Counted from the first letter of the stretch, positions 52,986 to 63,063 are shown. The stretch: 64,000 nt of DNA from Firmicutes bacterium HGW-Firmicutes-9 (GCA_002841395.1 PGZM01000003.1:256554-320553), one strand, 5' to 3'. Notes: generated by a model from the sequence alone, not told the origin. Numbers and translations: made by a program.

Positions 52986-53035
52986 TTCCCGAACACTACC
53001 GCCGGAGCGGCTGCGTAAGGGATGGGGAACCAAAT

Positions 53036-53064
53036 TTTACGTTTTCGGCGGATGCTGATATACA
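53036..53064 (+). promoter_or_regulatory. Possible internal promoter before rpsM
   Basis: TTTACG (53036-53041), a 17-nt spacer and TATACA (53059-53064) with TGA before the -10. It lies in the 116-nt gap after rpmJ, which also has a stem 'ttccc' / 'ggaac'-like pairing and a 'ccgc' / 'gcgg' hairpin upstream (52986-53030). Confidence 0.4.
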
Positions 53065-53101
53065 AAACTATTTACGATTATTACGGAGGTAAAGGAACGA
53101 T

Positions 53102-53470
53102 ATGGCACGTATTTCTGGCGTTGACCTTCCCAGAGACAAACGGATCGAATACGGTTTGACCTATATCTATGGGATCGGCCACAAGACCGCTTTGGAAATA
53201 TTGTCCGCAACCGGTGTCGACCCCGACATCCGGGTACGCGACTTGGCAGAAAGCGATGTCTCTAAACTGAGAGACTACATCGACCACAACGTCAAGGTAG
53301 AGGGCGATCTTCGCCGCGAAACCTCGATGAACATCAAGCGACTGATCGAGATCGGTTGCTACCGCGGCGTGCGGCACCGTAAAGGGTTGCCGGTTCGCGG
53401 ACAGAGCACCAAGCAGAACGCTCGCACGCGCAAAGGACCCAAGCGCTCGCAGAGCGGCAAGAAACGGTAA
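53102..53470 (+). CDS. rpsM: 30S ribosomal protein S13
   Basis: This 122-residue protein ('[20 protein letters not shown]', '[20 protein letters not shown]') contacts the P-site tRNA and the 50S. GGAGG precedes the ATG. Confidence 0.95.
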   Translation: MARISGVDLPRDKRIEYGLTYIYGIGHKTALEILSATGVDPDIRVRDLAESDVSKLRDYIDHNVKVEGDLRRETSMNIKRLIEIGCYRGVRHRKGLPVRGQSTKQNARTRKGPKRSQSGKKR

Positions 53471-53485
53471 GGAGGAATAGCGATT

Positions 53486-53893
53486 ATGGCAGCAGCAAAG
53501 CAAGTCAAGAAGACCGCCACCACGCGCAAGCGCCGCGAGCGCAAGAACATTGAGCGCGGGGCAGCCCACATCCGCTCTTCCTTCAACAACACCCTGGTGA
53601 CCATCACCGACCTGCAGGGCAACGCCCTGAGCTGGTCGAGCGCTGGTTCGCTCGGGTTCCGTGGTTCGAAGAAGTCCACGCCGTTTGCAGCGCAGATGGC
53701 GGCGGAAACCGCCGCGCGCGGCGCGATGGAGCACGGCCTCAAGACCGTTGAGGTCTATGTCAAAGGCCCCGGCTCCGGCCGTGAGTCGGCAATCCGCGCT
53801 CTGCAGACCGCAGGCCTGGATGTCAACATGATCAAGGACGTGACGCCCATCCCCCATAACGGATGCCGCCCGCCCAAGCGTAGAAGAGTTTAA
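53486..53893 (+). CDS. rpsK: 30S ribosomal protein S11
   Basis: This 135-residue protein ('[20 protein letters not shown]', '[20 protein letters not shown]') forms the platform near the E site. GGAGG precedes the ATG. Confidence 0.95.
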   Translation: MAAAKQVKKTATTRKRRERKNIERGAAHIRSSFNNTLVTITDLQGNALSWSSAGSLGFRGSKKSTPFAAQMAAETAARGAMEHGLKTVEVYVKGPGSGRESAIRALQTAGLDVNMIKDVTPIPHNGCRPPKRRRV

Positions 53894-53907
53894 GGAGGGA
53901 AGAGCAA

Positions 53908-54534
53908 ATGGCAAGATATACCGGTTCCGTCTGCAGGCAGTGCCGCAGAGAAGGCGTCAAGCTTTTCCTCAAGGGCGATCGTTGCTTTTCCGAGAAATGT
54001 GCGGTAAGCAAGCGCCACACCCCTCCGGGAATGCACGGACAGGGCAGAAAGAAGCAGAGCGAGTACGGCATTCAGCTTCGTGAGAAGCAGAAAGTCCGTC
54101 GTGCGTATGGCGTTCTGGAATCCCAGTTCCGCAAATATTACGACCTCGCGACCAACATGCGCGGCATCACCGGCGAAAACATGCTTTCGCTGCTCGAGCG
54201 CCGTCTGGACAACGTGGCATACCGTCTCAACTTTGGCGATTCCCGCCCGATGGCGCGCCAGATGGTGAACCACGGCCACATCCTGGTCAACGGCAAGAAG
54301 GTTGACATCGCTTCCTATCTGGTCAAGGCCGGAGACGTCGTCTCCATCCGCGACAAGAGCGCAGCGGTTGACTTCTTTAAAACCCTCAAAGAGCAGGGTG
54401 CCGCCAGAACCGTGCCGAAATGGCTCGAACTGGAAGCGGATAAGCTCTCTGGCAAGGTCGTCGCCCTCCCGTCTCGCGACGATATCGACTTGACGATTGA
54501 AGAGCATCTCATCGTTGAGTACTACTCCAGGTAA
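53908..54534 (+). CDS. rpsD: 30S ribosomal protein S4, zinc form
   Basis: This 208-residue protein has '[15 protein letters not shown]' and '[14 protein letters not shown]', four Cys that bind zinc, and the S4 RNA-binding domain '[20 protein letters not shown]'. S4 initiates 30S assembly and can repress the alpha operon in other bacteria. Confidence 0.95.
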   Translation: MARYTGSVCRQCRREGVKLFLKGDRCFSEKCAVSKRHTPPGMHGQGRKKQSEYGIQLREKQKVRRAYGVLESQFRKYYDLATNMRGITGENMLSLLERRLDNVAYRLNFGDSRPMARQMVNHGHILVNGKKVDIASYLVKAGDVVSIRDKSAAVDFFKTLKEQGAARTVPKWLELEADKLSGKVVALPSRDDIDLTIEEHLIVEYYSR

Positions 54535-54584
54535 GCCAAGCTGATTTGGCGGACCGCAACAAACAAACCGAAGGAGGGTAAGCA

Positions 54585-55526
54585 ATGCTGGAGATCGAAA
54601 AGCCCAAACTCGAATGTGTTGAACTGACGGAAAGTTTCGGCAAGTTTGTCGTTGAGCCGTTAGAGCGCGGATTCGGCACTACGCTTGGCAATTCCATGCG
54701 TCGCGTGCTGCTCTCGAGCCTGCCCGGCGTGGCGGTAACGAGTGTGCGCATCGACGGCGTGCTCCATGAGTTCTCGATCATCGAGGGCGTGAAGGAAGAC
54801 GTTACCGAAATCATTCTCAACCTCAAGGAGCTGTGCTGCAAGCTGTATTGCGACGGCCCCAAGAAGGTGATTATCGATCAGTCCGGCGAGGGCGAAGTCA
54901 AAGCGAAGGATATCCTTCCGGATTCCGACGTGCTGATCATCAACCCCGAGCTGCACATCGCGACCCTGGATAAGGGCGCGAAGCTCCACATGGAGATCAT
55001 GCTTGAAAACGGCAGGGGCTATGTCCCGGTCGAGCGCAACAAGCGCCACGATATGCCGATCGGCGAGATCGCAGTGGACTCGATTTTCACCCCGATTGAG
55101 AAGGTCAACTTCACCGTTGAGAATACGCGTGTTGGCCAGATTACGGACTTTGACAAGCTCACGCTTGAAATCTGGACGAATGGCAGCATTAAGCCGGATG
55201 AGGCAGCAAGCCTCGCGGCGAAGATTCTCACCGAGCATCTGGCGCTCTTCATCAACCTCACCGATCATGTGGTCGGCGTGGAAATTCTCGTGGAGAAGGA
55301 AGAGAGCAAGAAGGAACGGATTCTGGAGATGAACATCGAAGACCTCGATCTCTCCGTCCGCTCTTACAACTGCCTCAAGCGCGCCGGCATCAACACCGTT
55401 GAAGAGCTCGTGCAGCGCGACGAGGAAGAGATGATGAAGGTTCGGAATCTCGGCCGGAAATCGCTCGAAGAAGTTCAGGCAAAACTGAGTGCGCTGGGTC
55501 TGTCGCTTCGCGCACACGATGAATAA
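54585..55526 (+). CDS. rpoA: DNA-directed RNA polymerase subunit alpha
   Basis: This 313-residue protein has the dimerising N-terminal domain ('[20 protein letters not shown]') and the C-terminal DNA-binding domain ('[20 protein letters not shown]', '[20 protein letters not shown]'). Length is normal. GGAGGG precedes the ATG. Confidence 0.95.
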   Translation: MLEIEKPKLECVELTESFGKFVVEPLERGFGTTLGNSMRRVLLSSLPGVAVTSVRIDGVLHEFSIIEGVKEDVTEIILNLKELCCKLYCDGPKKVIIDQSGEGEVKAKDILPDSDVLIINPELHIATLDKGAKLHMEIMLENGRGYVPVERNKRHDMPIGEIAVDSIFTPIEKVNFTVENTRVGQITDFDKLTLEIWTNGSIKPDEAASLAAKILTEHLALFINLTDHVVGVEILVEKEESKKERILEMNIEDLDLSVRSYNCLKRAGINTVEELVQRDEEEMMKVRNLGRKSLEEVQAKLSALGLSLRAHDE

Positions 55527-55540
55527 GAGGAGGAAGCACA

Positions 55541-56050
55541 ATGGCGAACCGCAAACTGGGTAAGCCCTCTGATCAGCGAGTCGCTCTTTTGAGGAATCAG
55601 ACCACGGCGCTTCTTTGGAACGGTAAGGTCGTCACGACCGAAGCGCGCGCCAAGGAGATCCGCTCGATTGCCGAAAAGATCATCACGCTGGCAGTCAAGG
55701 AATACGATAACAGCCAGACCGTAGAGAAGGAAACCCGCAACGAGAAAGCCCAGATCGTGAAACGCGAAGTCACCAACGACACGGCGAGCAAGCTCGCCGC
55801 GCGCCGCGCGATCATGGCCTACGTCTACGACGTACCCGAAGCGAAGCAGAACAAAGAGAGCAAGAGCGAATACACCGAGCGCACGAAAGAACGCGCGCAC
55901 CCGGTCGTTGAGAAGCTCTTCCGCGATCTCGCGCCGAAGTATGCCAAGCGCGCCGAAGCCGGCAGCAAGGGCGGCTACACGCGTATGTACAAGCTCGGGC
56001 CCCGTCGCGGTGACGCAGCCGAAATGGTCGTTATCGAGCTGGTGGACTAA
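55541..56050 (+). CDS. rplQ: 50S ribosomal protein L17, long form
   Basis: This protein has 169 residues, while L17 usually has about 120. The core is clear ('[20 protein letters not shown]', '[20 protein letters not shown]'). About 50 extra charged residues sit in two places, around '[20 protein letters not shown]' and '[20 protein letters not shown]'. L17 lies near the tunnel exit, so the insertions may be surface exposed. It is the last gene of the cluster and is followed by a strong terminator. Confidence 0.95.
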   Translation: MANRKLGKPSDQRVALLRNQTTALLWNGKVVTTEARAKEIRSIAEKIITLAVKEYDNSQTVEKETRNEKAQIVKREVTNDTASKLAARRAIMAYVYDVPEAKQNKESKSEYTERTKERAHPVVEKLFRDLAPKYAKRAEAGSKGGYTRMYKLGPRRGDAAEMVVIELVD

Positions 56051-56071
56051 GTCTTACGCCAAGCAACACAC

Positions 56072-56101
56072 AAAACCCGCTGGATTTCCAGCGGGTTTTT
56101 T
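56072..56101. terminator. Terminator of the ribosomal cluster (bidirectional)
   Basis: The stem 'aaaacccgctgg' / 'ccagcgggtttt' with a 4-nt loop has a T run on both strands. It lies between rplQ and the convergent gene ending at 56133. Confidence 0.9.
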
Positions 56102-56132
56102 GCATGTGGTGGTATGAAAAATCGGATGATGA

Positions 56133-57107
56133 TTACGCTTCCATTTCCTGATCGCGAGAACGGAACGCGAGGCACTCCTGGTCGAACACGACACCGCTGC
56201 GGATGACAAACGCGGGTTCCAGCGCAGGGCAGGAATGATTTTGTATGATCGTGTCGACGTACGGCGAAAAAGACTTACTGATGATTTCGCTCACGGTTCG
56301 ATACGCCATAGCTGGCGTGTTGTCGACGGCATAGTGCAGCACGCCATCCACCGTATAGACGGGATGATCAAACGTGGTTGGTCGTGATGTTTCAATCTCC
56401 AGCCCCGTGTCGCAGCTGACGTCGATGATCATGCAGCCTCTCTTGAGCCGGTGCAGATCGCTCCGATAGATCAGTCGGTCGGAACGCGTGGTGTCCCAGC
56501 GGACGCAGTTGACGATCACGTCGTAGTCAGTCATGTTTTCGCGGAACAGCTGCTCCAGCTTGCGCGTGTAAACATCAACCTGAGCGCCGAGACCGCTGAG
56601 CGTGCGGAGCGCGCCGCGAGCCGTCATGCCATTTCCGACGATTGCGACGCGGCAGTCATACGGCATGCGCCCGTATTGGCTGAACGCATGCAAAACCGCG
56701 GTTTCACCCGCAAGCTCACGGTTGCGGTAAAACAGGTAGCGGCCTTTTTCCATGATGTTTTCCCAGGCGATAACGGTGTGCTGATTCGCGATAGCGGCGT
56801 CTGTGAAGAGTGTTTTTTGCACGATATGCGCCCAGCCGATCAGTGTCTTGCGGGGCGAGATCTGGTCCATAAAGTCTGCGTCTCCGAGTTTGACATCCAC
56901 GAGGGCATCACAGGCGAGAACCTCGTTGCGCGGGGCTATGGTTACCCCGCGGGAGCTGTAGTCGGAATCCGAAAAGCCGAGCGCTTCACCATAGCCGCTT
57001 TCGACGCAGATCATAGAAGAATGTTGAATCCGGTCGATATCGTTCGGCAAGAGCGCGCGTCGTCGTTCGTGGTTTTTGTGGCTGATGACATAGCCAATCG
57101 TTTTCAT
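56133..57107 (-). CDS. N5-(carboxyethyl)ornithine synthase-like dehydrogenase
   Basis: This 324-residue protein belongs to the alanine dehydrogenase/transhydrogenase fold: N-terminal 'IGYVISHKNHERRRALLPND', 'LIGWAHIVQKTLF', and a nucleotide-binding 'RVAIVGNGMTARGALRTLSG'. These fit carboxyethylornithine synthase, which condenses pyruvate with the side-chain amine of ornithine or lysine using NADPH. Assignment to that enzyme rather than another opine-type dehydrogenase is by memory of the N-terminal motif. GGAGG precedes the ATG. It is a single gene, divergent from the CotH lipoprotein gene. Confidence 0.7.
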   Translation of the reverse strand: MKTIGYVISHKNHERRRALLPNDIDRIQHSSMICVESGYGEALGFSDSDYSSRGVTIAPRNEVLACDALVDVKLGDADFMDQISPRKTLIGWAHIVQKTLFTDAAIANQHTVIAWENIMEKGRYLFYRNRELAGETAVLHAFSQYGRMPYDCRVAIVGNGMTARGALRTLSGLGAQVDVYTRKLEQLFRENMTDYDVIVNCVRWDTTRSDRLIYRSDLHRLKRGCMIIDVSCDTGLEIETSRPTTFDHPVYTVDGVLHYAVDNTPAMAYRTVSEIISKSFSPYVDTIIQNHSCPALEPAFVIRSGVVFDQECLAFRSRDQEMEA

Positions 57108-57343
57108 ATTGCGCCTCCTGTTCTTTTTTTGTCCTTTATTACCTCCATCAATCGATGATTTCTTACTATAATATATTGCCTGTCGAATTCTCTATTTTTA
57201 TCATACCGAATACAGCGTGTTTCGTCAAACGAGCAGGGCATCTCGCGTGTAGCATTTTTGCAACATTCGCGGAATAAGACACGAAAGATTGTAACTTTTT
57301 TCGCAAAAAAAACGGCATTCTACAATTCTCGATTTCGCTGTGA

Positions 57344-57349
57344 TATAAT
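57344..57349 (+). promoter_or_regulatory. -10 element of the CotH lipoprotein gene
   Basis: A consensus TATAAT lies 27 nt before the ATG at 57377. The -35 region is not clear. Confidence 0.45.
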
Positions 57350-57376
57350 AATTGCCACATGAGGTTTTGGTAAAGC

Positions 57377-60300
57377 ATGAAGTCGACAATAACAAAGAAA
57401 ATCATCATAGCATCCTTGGTTGCGGCAGTGTTGCCGCTGCTTTTTGCGTGCTCGACGGAAGCGCCCGCGGCGGACAGCAGCGCGCTGGTGGTCAACGAGA
57501 TCGTATCCAGCAACAAGCGTTCGCTGGTGGATGAAAACCTCGGCACGCCCGACTGGATTGAACTCTACAACTCCGGTTCCGCACCGCTGGATCTCTCCGG
57601 CTACGGCATCTCGGACAACATGCGCGATTTGCACAAGTTCGTCGTGCCCGAAGGCACCGTCCTTGGCGCAGGCGAGTATCTCGTGCTCTACGCCATGAAC
57701 GCGAGCGACGAAACGCCGAATCCGCTTGTGACGAACTTCGGCCTAAGCAAGAGCGGCGACTACCTGTTTATTACGGATGCGTATTTCGGCCTTGTCGCGG
57801 AGATGGAGATTCCGTCACTGTACACCGATGTTTCGTACGCGCGCGCTGTTGACGGCACCTACGGCTACAGCGGGGTTCCGACACCGGGCGCGGAGAACAC
57901 GGGAGAGATCTACATGACGCTCTCCGGCGTGTTTGCCTCGCAAAACCTTGACGCGCTTTCCATCAGCGAGGTGATGCCGGGCGACGACGCGACGGGCTAC
58001 CGCTGGGTCGAGCTCTACAACAACAGCGACAGCGCGATGCGTCTTGAAAACTATTGCCTCTCGGATGACGAGAATAACGCGCTCAAGTGGCAGATTTCCT
58101 CTGGCACCGTGCCCGCAAAGGGCTATGCGTGCATCTATCTTTCCGGCCTCGGCAGCGACGGGGAGAACGGCACGCACGCGACATTCCGCCTCAGCAACGA
58201 GGACACGACGGTGCTTCTTTCCGATCTGCAGGGCAACCTGATCGACCGCATCAGCTGGCAGGCAGGCGTGCCCGGCGGCGTTTCGGTGGTCAAGGACGCG
58301 GCGGGCGCGGTGGTCTATACCGCGTATCCGTCGTTTGAGGCCGCCAACAGCGATTCGACATTTACTTCGCTTGAGATGACGGTGATGGATCAAAGCGATC
58401 CCGTGCATATCAACGAGGTGCTCAAGTATAACACGCTCTCCGCAATCGACGCGGACGGCGACCGCGGGGAGTGGGTCGAACTCAAAAACTTTTCCGGCGA
58501 AACACAGACGCTGCTTGGATATTTTCTCTCCGATGATCCGGACGACCTCTACAAATGGGCGCTGCCGGATGTGACGCTGCAGCCCGGCGAGTGCAAGGTA
58601 ATCTTCCTCTCCGGCAAGAACCGCTCAAGCGGCGAGCTGCACGCGAACTTTTCTCTTGCAGATGAGGAAACGGAGATCTTCTTTACCACGCTCAGCGGCA
58701 TGCGCACAGAGAGCATGTCTCTCGCCGGTATCACGCGGGATAACATCTCGGTGGGACTCGACAGCGGGCGAAACATTCGATATTACGCGACGCCGACACC
58801 CGGCAGCGACAACGTGCACGGATTTGAAACAGCCGACCAGATCGGCTGTTTCGACAATCTGGGCGTATTTATCAGCGAGGTTTGCGCAGCAAACGAGATC
58901 AAGAGTGGCAAAAACGACTGGATCGAGTTGCACAATGGCTCCGATCAACCGGTCGACCTGACGGGGTGGACGCTGCTGGACGGCGTGAACGGAACGTCTT
59001 CCTACACCTTTGCAGGAGAAGTGATCGAAGCGGGCGGCTATCTCGTCATCGAGTGCACCAACTCGTCGGTCAAGCAGGGAGCGGGCATTGCGCCGTTCTC
59101 CATCTCCGTCTCTGGCGAAACACTGATGCTCAAAAACGCGGAAGGCACGCTGGTGGATACGTTTGATTCCGGCTCACTCACGCCGGACACCACGAGCGGC
59201 AGAATCGAAAGCGATCCCTCGATTGCGCGTGTATTCTTCCAGAATCCTACGCGCGGGGAAGAGAACGACACGGACATCACCACGGGCGTTTCGCCGCAAC
59301 CGGTGTTTTCCGACTTTTCGCTGTATCACACCGGCGCGTTCTTCGTCACGATCCGCTGCGACGACCCGAACGCGGAGATTCATTTTACGACCGACGGTGA
59401 CGAGCCTTCGCTCGATTCCCCGCGCTATACCGAACCGGTCGAGATTAAGAAAAACACGCCCTTGCGCGCGGTTTCCTACGTCAGCGGCAAGCGCATCAGC
59501 GAAATCACCACCGCGACATATCTCTTTGAAGAGCAGCATACGGTTCCCGTGGTGTGTGTGACGGGAAATCCGACGCGCGTCCGCGAGGTCATGCGTGTCA
59601 ACGACAAGGACGACAAGGTCGAACGCCTCGCGTATATCTCCTACTACGAACCGGATGGTTCTCTCGGCGTTTCGTTCCCCGCGGGCATCAAACCCAAAGG
59701 CGCGGGCACGGTCGCGTATTCCCAAAAGTCGCTGAGCATCAATCTGCGCTCCGGCTACGGGCAGAGCAGCGTGACGTATCCCTTCTGGCCGGGCTATGAG
59801 TTTGACACGTTTTCCGCGCTTGTCGTGCGAAACGGCGGACAGGACTGGAGCACAGCGCGCATCCGCGATTCGTTCTCGAGCAGGCTTGTCGAGGGCATGT
59901 ATCTCGACAACTCCGCAACCCGCCCGGTCGTGGTTTACATCAATGGCGCTTACAACGGTCTTTACGATCTCAACGAGGACCAGAACGGCGAATTTCTGGA
60001 GACGCATTACGGCGTAGACGGCGACACGGTCGAGTTCATCCGCCGGAACCAGACGCCGATCAAAGGCAGCAGCAAGGACATCAAGCGCGTGCGCTCGTTT
60101 GCCGAGAGCAAGAACCTCAGCGATGACGCGGTGTTTGCCGAGTTTGCGCAGTGGATCGACGTTGATTACTTCACGGATTATTTCATCGCGCAGACGTACA
60201 TCTGCAACAGCGATATGTTCAACCAGAAGTATTGGCGCACGACGGACTACGCCGTCAAATGGCGGCCTGTGTTCTTCGACCTCGACTTTGCGTTCAAGAC

Positions 60301-60697
60301 CGCGCAGCGGGACATGATCGCGCAGTATTTCAACGTCAACGGCGTACCGTCCGCGGACAAGTCGCTGACATACTTCGAAATCTACATCGGACTCAAGGAG
60401 AACGCCGCATGGCGGGATTATTGCGTCGAGCGATATGTAGAAGTCGTCGAGACGTATTTCAACGCGCAGCGTGCCACAGCGCTCTTTGACGAGATGGTGG
60501 CGGAAATCCGCCCCGAGATGCGGCGGCAGATTGCGCGCTGGGGCAAGCCCGGCTCGATGAGCGAATGGGAGAAGTCCATCAGCCAAATGCGTTACTTCAT
60601 CGAGGAGCGCCCCGCGTACGCGCTGGAGAACATGCGCAAGTACTTCGGCGTGTCGAAGGAACGGCTCAACGAGCTGATCGCAAAGTATAGACAATAG
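57377..60697 (+). CDS. Large lipoprotein with four lamin-tail domains and a CotH kinase domain
   Basis: This 1106-residue exported lipoprotein has a signal peptide ending in 'LLFAC' with Cys25. Four lamin-tail domains follow, each marked by an Ile/Val-(N/S)-E start and a 'W(I/V)EL.N' strand (about 37-110, 193-270, 343-420, 497-570). A chitobiase-C/Fn3-associated domain lies at about 640-720. The C-terminal part (about 725-1090) is a CotH-like domain with 'LVVRNGGQDWSTARIRDSF', 'NGAYNGLYDLNED' and the active-site-like 'NSDMFNQKYW' and 'FFDLDFAFK'. CotH proteins phosphorylate secreted or spore-coat proteins. The lamin-tail modules may bind polymer or protein on the surface. Confidence 0.85.
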   Translation: MKSTITKKIIIASLVAAVLPLLFACSTEAPAADSSALVVNEIVSSNKRSLVDENLGTPDWIELYNSGSAPLDLSGYGISDNMRDLHKFVVPEGTVLGAGEYLVLYAMNASDETPNPLVTNFGLSKSGDYLFITDAYFGLVAEMEIPSLYTDVSYARAVDGTYGYSGVPTPGAENTGEIYMTLSGVFASQNLDALSISEVMPGDDATGYRWVELYNNSDSAMRLENYCLSDDENNALKWQISSGTVPAKGYACIYLSGLGSDGENGTHATFRLSNEDTTVLLSDLQGNLIDRISWQAGVPGGVSVVKDAAGAVVYTAYPSFEAANSDSTFTSLEMTVMDQSDPVHINEVLKYNTLSAIDADGDRGEWVELKNFSGETQTLLGYFLSDDPDDLYKWALPDVTLQPGECKVIFLSGKNRSSGELHANFSLADEETEIFFTTLSGMRTESMSLAGITRDNISVGLDSGRNIRYYATPTPGSDNVHGFETADQIGCFDNLGVFISEVCAANEIKSGKNDWIELHNGSDQPVDLTGWTLLDGVNGTSSYTFAGEVIEAGGYLVIECTNSSVKQGAGIAPFSISVSGETLMLKNAEGTLVDTFDSGSLTPDTTSGRIESDPSIARVFFQNPTRGEENDTDITTGVSPQPVFSDFSLYHTGAFFVTIRCDDPNAEIHFTTDGDEPSLDSPRYTEPVEIKKNTPLRAVSYVSGKRISEITTATYLFEEQHTVPVVCVTGNPTRVREVMRVNDKDDKVERLAYISYYEPDGSLGVSFPAGIKPKGAGTVAYSQKSLSINLRSGYGQSSVTYPFWPGYEFDTFSALVVRNGGQDWSTARIRDSFSSRLVEGMYLDNSATRPVVVYINGAYNGLYDLNEDQNGEFLETHYGVDGDTVEFIRRNQTPIKGSSKDIKRVRSFAESKNLSDDAVFAEFAQWIDVDYFTDYFIAQTYICNSDMFNQKYWRTTDYAVKWRPVFFDLDFAFKTAQRDMIAQYFNVNGVPSADKSLTYFEIYIGLKENAAWRDYCVERYVEVVETYFNAQRATALFDEMVAEIRPEMRRQIARWGKPGSMSEWEKSISQMRYFIEERPAYALENMRKYFGVSKERLNELIAKYRQ

Positions 60698-60710
60698 CAC
60701 AGCACTCTCT

Positions 60711-60744
60711 AGCAGCCGTTGCAGCATGCGCACGGCTGCTTTTC
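60711..60744 (+). terminator. Terminator of the CotH lipoprotein gene
   Basis: The stem 'agcagccgt' / 'acggctgct' with a 12-nt loop is followed by TTTTCG. Confidence 0.75.
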
Positions 60745-60830
60745 GTTGCTTTTGCACAGACTCCCGCTCGAATTTTCCAGTAACATAAAGAAAAAAGCAG
60801 TTATGAACGTTCGATGAAACATAGTAACAG

Positions 60831-60894
60831 CCGCCTGCGTTCATTTACACCCGCCTGCGATCATGCTAAAATAAGATGACTATACGCAGGCAGG
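60831..60894. repeat. Direct and inverted repeats at the ruvC promoter
   Basis: CCGCCTGCGTTCAT (60831-60844) and CCGCCTGCGATCAT (60851-60864) are 20 bp apart, and an inverted relative CGCAGGCAGG lies at 60885-60894. They flank an extended -10 (TGC TAAAAT, 60863-60871). Confidence 0.5.
60863..60871 (+). promoter_or_regulatory. Extended -10 promoter of ruvCAB
   Basis: TGC precedes TAAAAT (60866-60871). The -35 region lies within the direct repeats. Confidence 0.4.
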
Positions 60895-60901
60895 TGCACG
60901 C

Positions 60902-61399
60902 ATGAGAATTCTCGGAATAGACCCCGGATACGCCATACTCGGCTACGGCGTGGTGGACGTTTCGGGAACGAAGCTCGCGCCCGTCGATTACGGTGTGATC
61001 GAGACCACGCCGGACGAACGGCTGCCAGAGCGGCTCAACCGCCTCTACGACGGCACCTGCGCGCTGATTGAAAAGTTTCATCCCGATATGGCGGTGTTTG
61101 AGGAGCTATTCTTCTACCGCAATACGACCACCGCTCTAGCGGTTGGCGCGGGCAGAGGGGTCGCGATCCTCGCGGCGCAGCGGGCGAATATCCCGCTGTA
61201 CGAGTACACGCCGATGCAGATCAAGCTCGCGGTCACGGGCAACGGACACGCGGATAAACGCGCCGTGCAGAGCATGGTAAAGCTGCTGCTCTCGCTCAAA
61301 ACGGTGCCGAAGCCCGACGATGCGGCGGACGCGCTCGCGGCGGCGATCTGCCACGGCTGCACGATAGGCCCCGCGGCGGAAGAATACCGCATTCGATAA
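60902..61399 (+). CDS. ruvC: Crossover junction endodeoxyribonuclease RuvC
   Basis: This 165-residue nuclease has the acidic active site in 'ILGIDPGYAILGYGV' (Asp7), 'VFEELFF' (Glu67/Glu68) and 'KPDDAADALAAAIC'. It cuts Holliday junctions as a dimer with RuvAB. It is the first gene of ruvCAB; ruvA follows after 19 nt. Confidence 0.95.
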   Translation: MRILGIDPGYAILGYGVVDVSGTKLAPVDYGVIETTPDERLPERLNRLYDGTCALIEKFHPDMAVFEELFFYRNTTTALAVGAGRGVAILAAQRANIPLYEYTPMQIKLAVTGNGHADKRAVQSMVKLLLSLKTVPKPDDAADALAAAICHGCTIGPAAEEYRIR

Positions 61400-61418
61400 G
61401 AACACGGAGGAATCATCC

Positions 61419-61997
61419 TTGTACGCATACATCACGGGAATTGTCGACGAACTCCTCACAGACCGCGCCGTTCTGGAAGCGGGCGGGGTCGGATACGAGC
61501 TCTTTTGCAGCGCGATGACGCTCAAGCGCCTGCGCGCGGGGCAGAAGGAGCGGCTCTATACCCATCTGCACCTTGCGGAAGGCATCATGGCGCTGTACGG
61601 CTTCTATGAGCCGGAGGAAAAGGACATGTTCCGAAGGCTCTTGACCGTCACACGCGTCGGGCCAAAGCTCGCGCTATCGGTGCTTTCGGTGCTGACACCG
61701 AGCGACGTCGCAGGCGCGATTGTAACCAACAACGCAGCGGCCTTTGACCGCGTGAGCGGCATGGGCCGAAAGACCGCGCAGCGGGTGCTTCTGGAGCTCA
61801 AGGAGCGTGTGGAGGCCAGCGAGATGCTGGGAGCGGTCGCAAACGCTGACGCGCCGGATATCCGCTCGGAGGCGGTCGCGGCGCTGGTCTCGCTGGGCTA
61901 CGACGGGCTCGCCGCGGGTAAAGCGGTCGCAGCGGTCGAAAAGGCGGAGAGCGTGGAAGCGCTCATCACCGCAGCCCTGCGCAGGATGGCAAAATAA
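61419..61997 (+). CDS. ruvA: Holliday junction branch migration protein RuvA
   Basis: This 192-residue protein has an OB fold ('ITGIVDELLTDRAVLEAGGV'), helix-hairpin-helix motifs ('LLTVTRVGPKLALSVLSVLT', 'FDRVSGMGRKTAQRVLLELK') and the C-terminal domain that binds RuvB ('VAALVSLGYDGLAAGKAVAA'). The start is TTG (61419) behind CGGAGG. Confidence 0.95.
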   Translation: MYAYITGIVDELLTDRAVLEAGGVGYELFCSAMTLKRLRAGQKERLYTHLHLAEGIMALYGFYEPEEKDMFRRLLTVTRVGPKLALSVLSVLTPSDVAGAIVTNNAAAFDRVSGMGRKTAQRVLLELKERVEASEMLGAVANADAPDIRSEAVAALVSLGYDGLAAGKAVAAVEKAESVEALITAALRRMAK

Positions 61998-62037
61998 ACT
62001 TCCTGCCAAACAGCCGGACGCATAGACAAGGGAAAAC

Positions 62038-63063
62038 ATGGACGAACGCCTGATCAGCTCCTCGATGCGCGAGGATGAAGCAAAAACGGAATATTCCCTT
62101 CGCCCGCGGACGCTCTCCGAATACATCGGACAGTACGCGGTGAAGGATCACATGCGCATCTACATCGATGCGGCGCTGAAACGCAGCGAGCCGCTCGATC
62201 ACGCGCTGTTTTACGGCCCGCCGGGTCTCGGCAAAACGACGCTTGCGGGTATCGTAGCAAACGAGATGGGCGTGTCGCTGCGTGTCACCAGCGGACCCGC
62301 GATCACGCATGCAGGCGATTTGGCCGCGCTGTTGACCAATCTTTCCCCGGGCGACGTGCTGTTCATCGACGAGATTCACCGCCTCAACGCAAACGTTGAA
62401 GAGGTGCTGTATCCCGCGATGGAGGATTATGCGCTCGACATCATCATCGGAAAAGGCCCGTCCGCGCGGAGCATCCGCCTGGATTTGCCGAAGTTTACGC
62501 TGGTCGGCGCGACAACGCGCATGGGTCTGCTCACGTCTCCTTTGCGCGATCGCTTCGGCATCAAAGAGCAGCTGGCGATGTACGATTCCGAATCGCTGCA
62601 GGAGATCATCGTGCGCAGCGCGGGCATCCTCGGCATCGCGATTTCTCAGGAGGGAGCGGTTGAGATCGGCTCCCGCGCGCGCGGAACCCCGCGCGTCGCA
62701 AACCGCCTGTTACGGCGCATTCGCGATTATGCGGAGGTGCGCAAAAACGGCGTGATCGATCTCGAGTCCGCCAAGGAAGGCCTCGACATGCTCGGCGTGG
62801 ACGAGCTTGGGCTGGACGAGGTGGACAGACGCATGCTGGAGACCATGATCGTGAAGTTCTGCGGTCGTCCGGTTGGCCTCGATACCATCGCGGCGGCAAC
62901 CGGAGAGGACGCAACTACGATCGAAGACGTATACGAACCCTATCTGCTGCGGCTTGGATTCATTGCGCGGACGCCACGCGGGCGCATCGTAATGCCCGCG
63001 GGATATGCGCATCTGGGATATCAGGCAGACACGCAGCAGCTGAAACTGGAGGTTGAAGAATGA
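62038..63063 (+). CDS. ruvB: Holliday junction branch migration ATPase RuvB
   Basis: This 341-residue AAA+ protein has '[12 protein letters not shown]', Walker A '[16 protein letters not shown]', Walker B 'FIDEIHRLN', the sensor/arginine-finger stretch '[18 protein letters not shown]' and a C-terminal winged helix ('[20 protein letters not shown]'). It drives branch migration. Its stop overlaps the next gene start (ATGA). Confidence 0.95.
   Translation: MDERLISSSMREDEAKTEYSLRPRTLSEYIGQYAVKDHMRIYIDAALKRSEPLDHALFYGPPGLGKTTLAGIVANEMGVSLRVTSGPAITHAGDLAALLTNLSPGDVLFIDEIHRLNANVEEVLYPAMEDYALDIIIGKGPSARSIRLDLPKFTLVGATTRMGLLTSPLRDRFGIKEQLAMYDSESLQEIIVRSAGILGIAISQEGAVEIGSRARGTPRVANRLLRRIRDYAEVRKNGVIDLESAKEGLDMLGVDELGLDEVDRRMLETMIVKFCGRPVGLDTIAAATGEDATTIEDVYEPYLLRLGFIARTPRGRIVMPAGYAHLGYQADTQQLKLEVEE

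Noticed and set aside
60800..60815. LexA box near ruvC ('gaacgttc')
   Set aside because: The Gram-positive LexA box needs a spacer between GAAC and GTTC, and this string has none.
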